This document shows, one piece after another, positions 1 through 8,985 of a stretch of DNA of 52,923 nt. The DNA lies in NCBI GenBank assembly GCA_024405855.1, contig JAKSNZ010000011.1, positions 1-52,923 of the forward strand, read 5' to 3'. Origin of the DNA: Paludibacteraceae bacterium. GTDB taxonomy: Bacteria; Bacteroidota; Bacteroidia; Bacteroidales; Paludibacteraceae. The notes below the pieces were generated by a model. That model was not told the DNA's origin. It saw only the letters and a program-made list of their open reading frames with translations, and searched no databases. Both the position numbers and the translations under genes were made by a program. Position 1 is the first letter of the stretch; each line of letters starts with the position of its first letter.

Positions 1-2
1 GG

Positions 3-35
3 AAAGCCGTATTGCTAAAAGCAGTACGGCTTTTT
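3..35 (+). terminator. Rho-independent terminator of a gene upstream of the window
   Basis: A 13-bp stem (AAAGCCGTATTGC pairing with GCAGTACGGCTTT, one G-U pair) with a TAAAA loop is followed by a T-run. It probably ends a + strand gene that lies outside the window. Confidence 0.8.
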
Positions 36-46
36 CTTTCCCGAAA

Positions 47-145
47 GTGACGGCTCAGCCGCCACCTTATTTACCGGGGCGTATCCCCGGACCCCTACGC
101 TTCGCGGTTTCCCGAAAGTGCCGGCTTTTGCCCGCCACCACATAT
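47..145. repeat. GC-rich hairpin array upstream of cysK
   Basis: Between the terminator and cysK lie several short GC-rich hairpins: CGGCtcaGCCG, then CCGGGG-cgtat-CCCCGG, then CGC-tt-GCG. A segment beginning TTCCCGAAAGTG occurs twice (about 37 and 109). The order of a G-run/C-run hairpin, an ACCCCT tract and a CGC hairpin, followed by the CGTCATCTCGAGC repeat, is seen again at 50102-50206. No gene is supported in this stretch. Confidence 0.5.
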
Positions 146-176
146 CGTCATCTCGAGCGAAGCGAGAGATCTTTAA
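146..176 (+). repeat. Dispersed palindromic repeat, copy 1
   Basis: Imperfect palindrome with the core CGTCATCTCGAGC followed by GAAGCGAGAGATCTTTA. Copies of the same element lie at 21221-21248, 45036-45066, 45068-45095, 50176-50206 and 50992-51021. This copy sits in the cysK leader, 20 bp before the start codon. Confidence 0.8.
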
Positions 177-195
177 GACGAAATTTCAATTGAAT

Positions 196-1104
196 ATGGT
201 ATATAATAACATAATAGACTTAATAGGAAACACTCCTTTGTTATCTCTTAAGGAGAGTACAGGATTTGATATTTATGCTAAGGCAGAATTTTTGAATCCT
301 GGTGGAAGTATTAAAGACCGTCCTGCACTCAATATGATTATTGAGGCTGAAAAGGAGGGCGTATTGAAAAAAGGCATGACAATTGTTGAGCCTACATCTG
401 GTAATACTGGTATCGGGCTTGCCCTGGTTGGTATTAGAAGGGGATATAAGGTTATTATTGTGATGCCTGAGAATATGAGTGAGGAGCGCAAGAAAATTAT
501 TAAATGCTTAGGAGCGAAACTTGTGCTTACGCCTGCTGTTAAGAGTATTGACGGAAGTGTTAAGGAAGCGGAGCGTATTGTGCATGAATTAGGTAAGAAT
601 GGCTTTATGCCTCAACAATTTACAAATAAGTATAATCCGCTTGTTCATTATAAGACCACGGCAGTTGAACTTGTAAAGCAGGTGGAGAAAAACATTGATA
701 TTTTTGTATCGGGGCTTGGAAGTGGAGGAACACTTCAAGGTATAGGTATGTATATAAAGGAAATATACCCCGATGCCAAAGTTGTGGCTGTTGAACCTAA
801 AGATGTTTCCGCACTACTTGGAGACCAACCTGGACTACATCAGATACAGGGAATAGGCGATGGTTTTATTCCTGAAATTCTTGATACAAACCTAATTGAT
901 GAGGTTGTTACGGTAACAGACAATGATGCAATAGAAACCACCCGAAATCTTGCAAGAATTCAGGGTATTATGTGCGGCACATCATCAGGTGCAAATATTT
1001 GGGCGGCAATGCAGATGGCAAAAAAATATGGCAAGGATAAGACTATAGTAACGGTTTTGCCAGACCGTATGGAGCGTTACTTCTCTACAGGTCTTTTAGA
1101 CTGA
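196..1104 (+). CDS. cysK: Cysteine synthase (O-acetylserine sulfhydrylase)
   Basis: PLP-dependent enzyme that makes cysteine from O-acetylserine and sulfide in the cytoplasm. With the start at 196 (MVYNNIIDLIGNTPLL) it has 302 residues, the usual CysK length. The open frame extends upstream to 118, but that extension runs through the dispersed repeat and is not family-like. The PLP lysine is K40 in PGGSIKDRP; the substrate loop PTSGNTG and the phosphate-binding glycine loop GLGSGGT follow; the C-terminus RYFSTGLLD is typical of CysK. No Shine-Dalgarno sequence is seen, as usual in Bacteroidota. The KDRP form also occurs in CysM-like and cystathionine beta-synthase-like enzymes, so CysM is a possible alternative. 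Its 3' end overlaps the convergent MMPL gene by 28 bp. Confidence 0.88.
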   Translation: MVYNNIIDLIGNTPLLSLKESTGFDIYAKAEFLNPGGSIKDRPALNMIIEAEKEGVLKKGMTIVEPTSGNTGIGLALVGIRRGYKVIIVMPENMSEERKKIIKCLGAKLVLTPAVKSIDGSVKEAERIVHELGKNGFMPQQFTNKYNPLVHYKTTAVELVKQVEKNIDIFVSGLGSGGTLQGIGMYIKEIYPDAKVVAVEPKDVSALLGDQPGLHQIQGIGDGFIPEILDTNLIDEVVTVTDNDAIETTRNLARIQGIMCGTSSGANIWAAMQMAKKYGKDKTIVTVLPDRMERYFSTGLLD

Positions 1105-3272
1105 CGCAAATATATTCTATATAGAATAGGCGGTACGCAGAATGACATTATCACCACACTTACCATTCCAATAAGGGTTACAATTCCTAATGAGAATATG
1201 GCAGGGTGTTTGGCTGTAACCAACACTCCAATGCCTATAAGCATAATTAATGCAGATACTATAATCTCCTTTTTGTATTGAGGCAACATTTTTTGTCCTG
1301 TTCTGCGTTCATATTCAAGACCTTCAACTATAAATACAGAATAGTCATCGCCCTGACCAAAAATGAATGTCGCCAAAATTATGTTCACTATATTGAACTG
1401 AATGTCAAATATTGACATCGATGCAAAAATAATCAACCAGCAAAGCACCATAGGAATAAAGGCTATCAATCCTAAAACAATACTTTTGAAACTTATACAT
1501 AAGAAAATTAGCACTATGGCTGCACAGAAAACACCTATATATTCAAAATTGTCATTCAATTCATTTGCAATATATGAATTCATTGACTCTGTGTCAAATT
1601 TGCCTGGCCATAGGTCTGCAAGTGTTTGAGTATAAGATAAATCCAACGGTGTAAAATCTTTTGACACACTGTTGTAAAAAGGCTGGAACACATTATTCCT
1701 TATTCCGCACGCATCAGCCTCCTTTTTTATGGAACAGATAAGTGAATCAGCGTTATGTGTTGTCCAAAATTCATTCCATCTTTCAACTCTTGCATTCAGT
1801 TCTGTTTTTGCAGACGATGCAAGATATGCTGGCTTGTCAGAAGAGGCTGCAATGGATTCAATCCATGCAAAATCGGCACGCTGACGCTCTGTCATATAGT
1901 TGATATGTGAAATGTTGGTGTCAAACAAAGGTTTGTCATTAAATATCAATGTTATGGCTGAGCCCACTAACAGAACAGAAACCAAAGAGACGCTAATCTT
2001 ATACCATAAATTGTCTGAGCCATGTGTGGATGTGTAATTTTGCTTCACAGGTTCAGTGTTGATTTTTATAAGATGAGGTAGCCAAATTACACAAAATATA
2101 ATGGTTCCAAGTAAATCAGCCACTGCAAACAGTCCAAGTTGCTGTAATGCAGTTGAATCTATTGTAAGCAGAACCATAAACGCCGCTATGGTGGTTATGT
2201 TGCCAATAAACAGAGGCTTTACCACTTCACTTAAATTTTGTTTGACAGACATTGTGTATTGCTTGTGAATAAGCAAGTGTAGCGGATAATTTGCTGATAT
2301 TCCCAATATTATGGAACCCATGCCCAGCACAATTACTGAAGCCTCAATGTCAAACACAGCCAATGCAGCCATTCCGCAAAGCCAACCAAATGAAATTGAG
2401 AGTAAAATAAGCAGAATGTCTTTTTTATGAGAGCATACACTTAGTAGCAGTAGTAGAATCAGTGTAAAAGATAGCCCTATTGCAATCAGTGTGTCAGTTT
2501 TTATTCTTTTTGCGTTTTCAGCGGCAATTACAGGCGCCCCTAATAGTCTTACTGACACTGAACTCATTTGAGCCTGAATGTCATTGCAAATAGTTGATAA
2601 TGAGTCAGCAAGAACACCGTTGTTTTTTGATTCGGTGCTGCCGTATGGAGAATCATAGAAGGCAAAACCCGTTTTTTTGTCTGCGGTCATCATATATCCG
2701 TTGTATGATGAAAATGCTGAAGCAGTGCCTGAATATTGTCTGTTTGATACTTCTGCTGGAGAAATTAGTCTTAATGGGTCAGATGACAACCACGGAATTA
2801 GGAATGAAGAGCCAGGGGTTGCAAACACCTTTTTTGTCTCTAAAAGTTTTTCTTTAATAAATTTCTTCCCCGATACAGAATCAAAGCACGCTTCCAACAC
2901 TATATAGTCACTGTCATTAAGAAAATAGGGCATATTTTTGCAGGCATAGTCAAGTTTTGACAAAAAGCCGTCCATATCAACCTCTGTAATGGCATCAGGC
3001 AATGCTTCCCCTATCAAATCTATTGCGTTGCAAATGGAGTCAGGATTATCTCCGTCTATAATGAATACTATTCTTGAAGCCTCTGATAATGAGGAATATA
3101 CTTTCATAGATTCTGTATATTCAGTATCGGAAGGTAAAAAATTGAATATATCTTCATTATAGTTCACCGATACCGCAAAATATATAAGAACAGAGCATAT
3201 CAGACACAGTCCACCCCATAAGAGTGAATCTCTGCCCTTTAGTTTTTCATATATTTTAATGACTGCGTTCAT
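1077..3272 (-). CDS. MMPL/RND-family exporter of the aryl polyene cluster
   Basis: A 731-residue inner-membrane protein of the RND superfamily (MMPL type). An N-terminal membrane helix is followed by a large periplasmic domain, a block of five or six helices, a second periplasmic domain and a second helix block. The motif GQGDDYSVF near residue 655 matches the proton-relay GxxxDY motif of MMPL transporters. Such exporters are regular members of aryl polyene and flexirubin clusters, where they are thought to move the lipid product toward the outer membrane together with a LolA-like carrier, also present here. It is the last gene of the - strand cluster, overlaps the AMP ligase by 17 bp and converges on cysK. 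The substrate is inferred from context. Confidence 0.85.
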   Translation of the reverse strand: MNAVIKIYEKLKGRDSLLWGGLCLICSVLIYFAVSVNYNEDIFNFLPSDTEYTESMKVYSSLSEASRIVFIIDGDNPDSICNAIDLIGEALPDAITEVDMDGFLSKLDYACKNMPYFLNDSDYIVLEACFDSVSGKKFIKEKLLETKKVFATPGSSFLIPWLSSDPLRLISPAEVSNRQYSGTASAFSSYNGYMMTADKKTGFAFYDSPYGSTESKNNGVLADSLSTICNDIQAQMSSVSVRLLGAPVIAAENAKRIKTDTLIAIGLSFTLILLLLLSVCSHKKDILLILLSISFGWLCGMAALAVFDIEASVIVLGMGSIILGISANYPLHLLIHKQYTMSVKQNLSEVVKPLFIGNITTIAAFMVLLTIDSTALQQLGLFAVADLLGTIIFCVIWLPHLIKINTEPVKQNYTSTHGSDNLWYKISVSLVSVLLVGSAITLIFNDKPLFDTNISHINYMTERQRADFAWIESIAASSDKPAYLASSAKTELNARVERWNEFWTTHNADSLICSIKKEADACGIRNNVFQPFYNSVSKDFTPLDLSYTQTLADLWPGKFDTESMNSYIANELNDNFEYIGVFCAAIVLIFLCISFKSIVLGLIAFIPMVLCWLIIFASMSIFDIQFNIVNIILATFIFGQGDDYSVFIVEGLEYERRTGQKMLPQYKKEIIVSALIMLIGIGVLVTAKHPAIFSLGIVTLIGMVSVVIMSFCVPPILYRIYLRQSKRPVEK

Positions 3273-4563
3273 CTATGAATTTAATGGGTTTACGGCTTTT
3301 TGCAGGGAAATTTATACGCGATATTACATCTACAGGCAGAATTTCAATGTTTGGGGCAACTCTAAGTCTTGCTCTGAAGCGGTTTTTCAACTCCTTTATT
3401 AAAGTCTGTTCAGATATATCGCCTATATATTTGTCATTAAGTCCTATGCGTACAATAACATCATCAGTTCCGGCATCGGAGGTTCTTACATAAACAACAT
3501 AGTTTGCAACTTGAGGAGTGTTGTCAAGAACGTCATAAATTGCCGGTGGATAAAGAGTTGTACCTTTTAGTTTTATCATGTTGTGCTTACGTCCAAGCAG
3601 AGGTGTAAGACGGTATGATGAACGTCCGCATTTGCATGGCTCAACAATTTTTGCGGCAATGTCTCCTGTCTTGAAACGCAGTAGCGGCATGGCTTCAACT
3701 CCAAGTGTTGTTATTACCACTTCTCCATGACTACCGTCAGGTACAGGTTTGCCGTCATCGCCAATAATTTCAACTATTATCAGTTCAGGGTGAACATGTC
3801 CGCCGCAACCATATTGGCATTCAGAAAATGTTGCACTCATTTCAGTTGAGGAGTAGGTGGCGTATAGTTCAACTTCAGGCCATTTGTCATGTATGCGTTG
3901 TCCTAATAGGTTAAGTGTAAAATCCTGATTTCTAAGACCTTCGCCAATTCCTATTATCTTGCGTATTGATGAGTTTCTATAGTCAATATTGTTCTTTTCA
4001 GCGTATTCAATAAGTTTCAGAATGAATGAGGGTACGCACATTACAGCATCGGGCTTTATTCTTAGAATAGTATCCCATTGCAGTTCAGGTATTCCGTTGC
4101 CTACTCTTATAACACCTGCACCTAACTTTCTAAGACCTATAAAGTATGCCATTCCTGCCATAAAACGCTTGTCAAGAGTTGTCATAAGTTGCAGAACGGA
4201 GTCTTTTGTAAGACCTGCACACTTAAATGATTTTTCTTCATTGAAAGCAAGTCTTTGCAAGTCTTTTTCTGAACAGCAGAATGTTACAGGCTCTCCAAGT
4301 GTACCCGATGTGGTTACATAATCTATGATATCCTGCTTTTTGCAGCACAGAAAATCATTGCTGAACTGTTGCAAGTCAGATTTGTCAGTAAAAGGAATCT
4401 TTTGCAGGTCCTCTAATGTTTGAATAGTGTTTATGTCTATTCCGTTATTTTGGAAAAGACGCTGATAAAATTTTGAGTTGCTTTGCAGATAACCCAACTG
4501 CTCTCTTAGTTTTTGCTCTTGAAACGCCTTTATTTCAGAGACTGACGCAAATTCAATATCCAT
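3256..4563 (-). CDS. PaaK-like adenylate-forming ligase (aryl acid activation)
   Basis: 435 residues of the phenylacetate-CoA ligase/AMP-ligase family. The phosphate loop is YVTTSGTLGEP (residues 82-92); YATYSSTEMSATF provides the adenine-binding and magnesium site; LLRFKTGDIA is the hinge region. In this cluster the likely substrate is the aryl acid released by the ammonia lyase (4-coumarate or cinnamate), loaded onto an ACP or CoA as polyketide starter. That role is inferred from the analogous ligases of aryl polyene clusters. It overlaps the hydrolase gene by 34 bp and the MMPL gene by 17 bp, which supports translational coupling. Confidence 0.82.
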   Translation of the reverse strand: MDIEFASVSEIKAFQEQKLREQLGYLQSNSKFYQRLFQNNGIDINTIQTLEDLQKIPFTDKSDLQQFSNDFLCCKKQDIIDYVTTSGTLGEPVTFCCSEKDLQRLAFNEEKSFKCAGLTKDSVLQLMTTLDKRFMAGMAYFIGLRKLGAGVIRVGNGIPELQWDTILRIKPDAVMCVPSFILKLIEYAEKNNIDYRNSSIRKIIGIGEGLRNQDFTLNLLGQRIHDKWPEVELYATYSSTEMSATFSECQYGCGGHVHPELIIVEIIGDDGKPVPDGSHGEVVITTLGVEAMPLLRFKTGDIAAKIVEPCKCGRSSYRLTPLLGRKHNMIKLKGTTLYPPAIYDVLDNTPQVANYVVYVRTSDAGTDDVIVRIGLNDKYIGDISEQTLIKELKNRFRARLRVAPNIEILPVDVISRINFPAKSRKPIKFIDERSH

Positions 4564-5399
4564 AATAAAAATTCATTTTTCCATTGACGGCTCTCTTCAG
4601 TTCCTTTTATGTCAGAAGCACCAAATCCGTGTCCTCCTGTGCCGTATTGTATATATTTGTGATTTATATTGTTGGCTGTCAGTGCAGAGTCAAGTACAAC
4701 ACTGTTTTGATATTTGACGGTTTTGTCATCTCTGCAATTTACTAAAAACACTGGCGGACATGTGCCGTCAATATGTTTTTCAATTGACAGTGAATCTCTT
4801 AGTTCTTTGTTAAATTGCCCCCAAACTCCTAACGCACCACGGCGGCTGCGTGTATGAGATATTTTATTGTCGCTCATTGTAACAACAGGGTATATAGGGC
4901 AAATAAATGACGGTTTGTATGGCGTGTCATTATACAGATATGATGACATTGCCAAATGTCCTCCCGCTGAAAATCCCATTACGCCAATCATTTGAGTGTC
5001 AATGTTATAAAGGTTGCTGTTTTCATAAACATATTTAAGGGCGGTTTCTATGTCAAACAGCATATCAGGGTATTTGTTTCCTACTCCAAGAACTCTGTAT
5101 CCAAGAATGTACGCCGATACGTTAGCCACTCTGTACCGCAAGACAAATGCGTTAATGCCGTTTGATTGTAGCCATTGGGCTGTGCCAATTCCTTCTTCTT
5201 TTATATCAAGCCATGAGTAACTGCCTCCGGGACACACAATTACGGCAATACCTGTATTGTTTGAACGGCTTGCAGGATAAGGCGTAAGTGTAACTTTTGC
5301 TGACTCTCCTTTGCTGTCAGGGTAGAGTTTTATTGCGTTTTCCGCCCAAACATCAGTTACCGCTATTATTGAAATCAGTATGGCGTAAAAGCGAGTCAT
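4530..5399 (-). CDS. Secreted alpha/beta hydrolase (esterase/lipase family)
   Basis: 289 residues with an N-terminal signal sequence (about residues 1-19, ending VWA-E) and an alpha/beta hydrolase fold. The oxyanion motif CPGGSYSW lies near residue 57, the nucleophile is S144 in GFSAGG, the acid is D224 or D225 in NCRDDKTV, and the histidine is H257 in GTGGHGFG. Sequence style resembles acetylxylan-esterase-like or BD-FAE carbohydrate esterases. It is embedded in the pigment cluster, overlapping its upstream gene by 47 bp, so it may deacylate or transesterify the exported product in the periplasm. That role is inferred; a polysaccharide esterase recruited into the operon is the alternative. 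Confidence 0.8.
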   Translation of the reverse strand: MTRFYAILISIIAVTDVWAENAIKLYPDSKGESAKVTLTPYPASRSNNTGIAVIVCPGGSYSWLDIKEEGIGTAQWLQSNGINAFVLRYRVANVSAYILGYRVLGVGNKYPDMLFDIETALKYVYENSNLYNIDTQMIGVMGFSAGGHLAMSSYLYNDTPYKPSFICPIYPVVTMSDNKISHTRSRRGALGVWGQFNKELRDSLSIEKHIDGTCPPVFLVNCRDDKTVKYQNSVVLDSALTANNINHKYIQYGTGGHGFGASDIKGTEESRQWKNEFLLWILNLRQSLK

Positions 5400-6789
5400 A
5401 ATATCTTCTTATGTTAATTGCTCTGGCACGGTAATCTTCTCCAAATGATTTGTCTTCAGGCTCTATTGTTGGCAGTATTGTAACTTTCATCTCTTTTGCC
5501 GCACCTACATGGAACGGATGTTTTTGCAGGGCTTGTGCAAAACCTTCAAACAGTATTGGTCTGATAGGCGTTTTTGTCTGCTCTGCCACATAAAATGCAC
5601 CCCTATGAAATCTTAAAAGGCATCCGTTGAGTGAACGTGTGGCTTCAGGAAAAATAACAATTGAGTAACCGTCTTTAATATATTGCTTAAGCGTAGGAAT
5701 GTAATTTTCAACACCTTCTCCTACTGTAATTACACCTATTGTGCGTGCTATTCTGCCAAAAAATATGTTGTTTACAACCCAATTCTGTCCTATTACCACA
5801 GTCTTTTCATTTAGGGCTATCATTGCCACAATATCAAGCATTGAGGTGTGGTTGCCTATCATTATGCAAGGCTCCTTTGGATTTAACGGTTTGGCATCGG
5901 GTAATGTATGTACAGTGAATTTACAGCATGGAAATGATTTCAGCAGCAGTCCGGCACCATAACTTATGCGGCGTCTCATCTTTAATTCTGCATCTTTGGT
6001 GGGGTGCAACAGGTATTTGTAGCATACAAAATCCGCTATTATGGCGTAAAACAGGAATGTTGGTCCGTATAAAAGGAAACGCCAATGGCTGCGTGGCCAA
6101 CCGTAAAAAACTGCAAATATGCACAGTATTGTGTTCAGTATGGATATGCGTGTAAAGTCACGTGCAGGTCTGAAATGGGTAACTCTTTCGTCTTTAGGCG
6201 GATACCATGCCCTTACGGGAACTGATATTATAGGGGTGTTAGCCCAAGATGAACATACAAGTATCAGCAGTTCCGCCTCATATTTGTTTGTCATCAGATG
6301 TAAGCCATGTAGCCCTGCTAGCGGATATATTCTGAATCCGCTTTGTGTATCGGGTACGGGGAATCCAGTTTGCACTTTGAACCAGAAATTTGAGAATTTG
6401 TTTGCAAAAGAGTTCTTTTTTGGAACATATCCGTCTTTTATGGTTCTGTTGCCTATGACTATGGCTTCAGGACGAATTTCCGCCGCATGTATCAAGGTTT
6501 GTATGTCATCTGTACTGTGCTGTCCGTCAGCATCTATTGTAAGTGCGTGAGTATAACCTGTTTGCTTTGCCCTTAAAAATCCCTGCTTAAGTGCGTATCC
6601 TTTGCCTTTGTTCTTCTTATATGAAATTATTGTAAGGTTGGAATTATTGATTGATTGCAGTTTTTCAAGAGTGCCGTCTGTGCATCCGTCAGCCACAACA
6701 ATTACGGGAAGTTGTTTTAATGTACCTGAAACCACCTTTTTTATTGTATTGGCATTGTTATATGTAGGAATTATTGCACAGATTTTCAT
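5353..6789 (-). CDS. Glycosyltransferase family 2 fused to PlsC-type acyltransferase
   Basis: A two-domain protein. Residues 1-210 are a GT-A glycosyltransferase 2 (IPTYNN at the N-terminus, VVADGCTDGT, and the metal-binding TIDADGQH with D86 and D88). One or two membrane helices follow (about 213-262), then a lysophospholipid-acyltransferase-like domain with NHTSMLD (H314, D319) and FPEATRS (380-386). Fusions of this kind are typical of flexirubin and aryl polyene clusters and may attach the polyene to a sugar or glycerolipid head group on the inner membrane. I chose the start at 6789, not 6804, because it gives the 4-nt ATGA overlap with the preceding gene and begins directly at the GT2 fold. 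Confidence 0.85.
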   Translation of the reverse strand: MKICAIIPTYNNANTIKKVVSGTLKQLPVIVVADGCTDGTLEKLQSINNSNLTIISYKKNKGKGYALKQGFLRAKQTGYTHALTIDADGQHSTDDIQTLIHAAEIRPEAIVIGNRTIKDGYVPKKNSFANKFSNFWFKVQTGFPVPDTQSGFRIYPLAGLHGLHLMTNKYEAELLILVCSSWANTPIISVPVRAWYPPKDERVTHFRPARDFTRISILNTILCIFAVFYGWPRSHWRFLLYGPTFLFYAIIADFVCYKYLLHPTKDAELKMRRRISYGAGLLLKSFPCCKFTVHTLPDAKPLNPKEPCIMIGNHTSMLDIVAMIALNEKTVVIGQNWVVNNIFFGRIARTIGVITVGEGVENYIPTLKQYIKDGYSIVIFPEATRSLNGCLLRFHRGAFYVAEQTKTPIRPILFEGFAQALQKHPFHVGAAKEMKVTILPTIEPEDKSFGEDYRARAINIRRYYDSLLRHTDFNNSGN

Positions 6790-8198
6790 AGTTCGCTTGG
6801 CCAAGACTTTATATTATTGTTAATCATCGATGCTGTTTGGAAAGCGGATATTGTGGTTCCCATAATTCCATGCAGTATCATGGATTGCCCTGTAAGATAT
6901 AGACCCGATAGGGGAGTGCGAGGAAATAACAGTGTGGTTTCCAATGAGTTGTTGTCTTTACGCACACCGTATGCCGTTCCTTTGGGAGACAGTAGATAAG
7001 TCTGCCATGTAAGTGGAGTTGAACTCCAATGGTCTGTAATGGCTTTCCTGAAATCAGGTATCGCAGTCTCCACCAAATCAAGGCACTCATTAAGTTTTTG
7101 TTCCTTAAATCTGACATAATCCTCACCTCTGCAACCTGCAGGCGTATCGCCCCATTGTTTTACGCTATCCCATGACATAGGAACAATAATGTCTGCACAA
7201 TTCTGTCCTTTATAGAAATGAATCAATAATTGTTCCACTTTATCAGTGTCCATATTCCAGAAGTCAGAGCCGTTTTTGTGTATGTAGATAGGTGAAACTC
7301 CTTTTATTTTGTAGTCAGAACGCAATTGGAGATTTACAGTAAAACAACCTAATGTGCATTCAAGATTTTTTACTCTGCGTCTATAGATATGCCTAATGGA
7401 ACTGTTTTCTGCAATCATTTGCATAAGAGCAGTAGGGTTGATTGATGAAATAACGGTATCTGCCTCTATAACCTCTCCGTTGTCAAGCAACACGCCGGTG
7501 ACTTGTCTCTCTTTCTCCAAAATCTGTTTTACTGTTGCATTGCATCTGATTTTACCGCCGTTTGCATTTATATTGTTTGTCAGGTGGTCTATTATTGGTT
7601 GCCCACCGGTAGGAAGTATATGTATAGAGCAGAAATAACTATATAGAATCTCTGCAAATGCAAATAGTGGCAGATTCTCTTTTTTTAGTTCCAATATAAA
7701 GGACATGCCTGAAATTACATCCCTTAACTTAGGGTCTGTTATTGTTTTTTGCAACCAATCCCATGCGTTCTGTTCCCAATATTTAACGGTGTCTGAAATA
7801 GGGCAGTAGGTAATGTCTTTAAGAGATTTTATAAATTCATTGAGTTCATCTTTTTTAGTGGGGAACAGATTTGTCAAATATTTTAGCCATGCAGATTCTC
7901 CGCAAGGTATAATATAGTGCTTGTCTCCGCAATGAACCTCATAATCTTTTATTTTTACCCAAGGTAAGTCTGTCAGTCCCAATTCCTTAAAGAAATAATC
8001 CAATGGTCCGCCTGTATTAAGACCGCCTAAATAGTGCAGTCCTGTGTCAAATCGCAGTCCGTTTCTATAGAATGATTGAAGACACCCTCCAGGTTGTTTT
8101 TGGTGTTCAAGTATTGTTACATTCTCTCCCTGTTTTGACAACAAATAACCTGTTGCCAAGCCTCCGAATCCCGCTCCTATTATAACAATCCTTCTCAT
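6786..8198 (-). CDS. FAD-dependent oxidoreductase of the phytoene-desaturase/retinol-saturase type
   Basis: 470 residues. An N-terminal Rossmann fold carries IIGAGFGGLATGYLL and the ribose-binding acid in ILEH, followed by GGCLQSFYRNGLRFDTGLHYLGG, which is typical of the CrtI/CrtO/RetSat superfamily. The C-terminal FAD motif is LYLTGQSMILHGIMG. Members of this superfamily desaturate, isomerise or hydroxylate long conjugated chains, so the gene may tailor the polyene or hydroxylate its aryl head. The exact reaction cannot be told from sequence. It shares ATGA overlaps with both neighbours (8195-8198 and 6786-6789), so it is firmly part of the operon. Confidence 0.82.
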   Translation of the reverse strand: MRRIVIIGAGFGGLATGYLLSKQGENVTILEHQKQPGGCLQSFYRNGLRFDTGLHYLGGLNTGGPLDYFFKELGLTDLPWVKIKDYEVHCGDKHYIIPCGESAWLKYLTNLFPTKKDELNEFIKSLKDITYCPISDTVKYWEQNAWDWLQKTITDPKLRDVISGMSFILELKKENLPLFAFAEILYSYFCSIHILPTGGQPIIDHLTNNINANGGKIRCNATVKQILEKERQVTGVLLDNGEVIEADTVISSINPTALMQMIAENSSIRHIYRRRVKNLECTLGCFTVNLQLRSDYKIKGVSPIYIHKNGSDFWNMDTDKVEQLLIHFYKGQNCADIIVPMSWDSVKQWGDTPAGCRGEDYVRFKEQKLNECLDLVETAIPDFRKAITDHWSSTPLTWQTYLLSPKGTAYGVRKDNNSLETTLLFPRTPLSGLYLTGQSMILHGIMGTTISAFQTASMINNNIKSWPSEL

Positions 8199-8539
8199 TT
8201 TATGGTTGCTCTGAATTTTATTGCCACCGATGCCTCTACACTAAGTGTTGCGGATACAGTGTTGCTATTAAAAGTAATAGCAAGGTTAAGTGCTTTATGC
8301 TCCAATGGGTTTATTAACATCAAAAATTTGCATGTGTCAACTGAAGCAAAATGTATATACTTGTTTTGTGCCTTTGATGCACATTGGCGTATCATTTCAA
8401 TATTGCATGCCCCTGGTGCTATGGGTTTGGATGGAAAATGACCTTCATATATGGTGCAATCAGGGTGTAGGGCTATTTCAAACATGTATGTTTGATTGCT
8501 GCTTACGCTCTGATTTACAATATGATAGTAGTTTTTCAT
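8195..8539 (-). CDS. Hotdog-fold 3-hydroxyacyl-ACP dehydratase (FabZ/ApeI-like)
   Basis: 114 residues with the dehydratase signature YEGHFPSKPIAPG; H34 is the candidate catalytic histidine. It is short for FabZ (about 150) but close to the small dehydratases of aryl polyene clusters. It would remove water from the 3-hydroxyacyl-ACP in each extension round to leave the conjugated double bond. It follows a second hotdog gene with no gap and precedes the FAD enzyme with an ATGA overlap. The pair may form a heteromeric dehydratase, as described for ApeI/ApeP in gammaproteobacteria (family knowledge; pairing here is inferred). Confidence 0.8.
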   Translation of the reverse strand: MKNYYHIVNQSVSSNQTYMFEIALHPDCTIYEGHFPSKPIAPGACNIEMIRQCASKAQNKYIHFASVDTCKFLMLINPLEHKALNLAITFNSNTVSATLSVEASVAIKFRATIK

Positions 8540-8959
8540 TTATTCTGCAATTACTGTTTTAAGTGTTCCTTCTGATATTTTCTCTCCGTTTGCCGTAGTC
8601 TCTGTTTGTACCAGACTTATGTTATCAAAGGTGGTTGTAATGCACACTTTGGTCTTTATGGTTTCTCCTATGGTAGGCAGTCTATAGAATTTGAAATTTT
8701 GCACTGCTCCTATAAATCCCACTTTAGGATTACTTCCGTTTTTCAGGTTCTCCACTCCTATAAGTGCCGCTGCTGACTGTGCGGCGTGCTCTATAAGTCC
8801 TGCTTCCAAAAATTTTCCGTTATCGGCAAAAATATTATCGTTTGTAATGTCAAGTTCGGTCTCCACACTTCCATCTTCATAGTCGGTCACCACAGAGAGC
8901 ATTACAATAGGAGAACGCTGTGGAATTAGTTTTTCTATTTGGTTTATATCGTATTTCAT
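8540..8959 (-). CDS. Hotdog-fold dehydratase-like protein (ApeP-like)
   Basis: 139 residues of the hotdog superfamily: IEKLIPQRSPIVML at the start, and the central helix GKFLEAGLIEHAAQSAAALIG, where acidic E and H residues take the place of the usual catalytic motif. It lacks the HFPxxPxxPG loop of FabZ, which its neighbour has, and so resembles the second dehydratase partner of aryl polyene clusters. It sits 26 bp after a ketosynthase gene and directly before the FabZ-like gene. A thioesterase role is a less likely alternative. Confidence 0.75.
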   Translation of the reverse strand: MKYDINQIEKLIPQRSPIVMLSVVTDYEDGSVETELDITNDNIFADNGKFLEAGLIEHAAQSAAALIGVENLKNGSNPKVGFIGAVQNFKFYRLPTIGETIKTKVCITTTFDNISLVQTETTANGEKISEGTLKTVIAE

Positions 8960-8985
8960 TCGTTTGGAATACCTGATATCTGTTC

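Noticed and set aside
118..195. N-terminal extension of CysK
   Set aside because: The extension is encoded by the hairpin region and the dispersed repeat; the family begins at the methionine encoded at 196.
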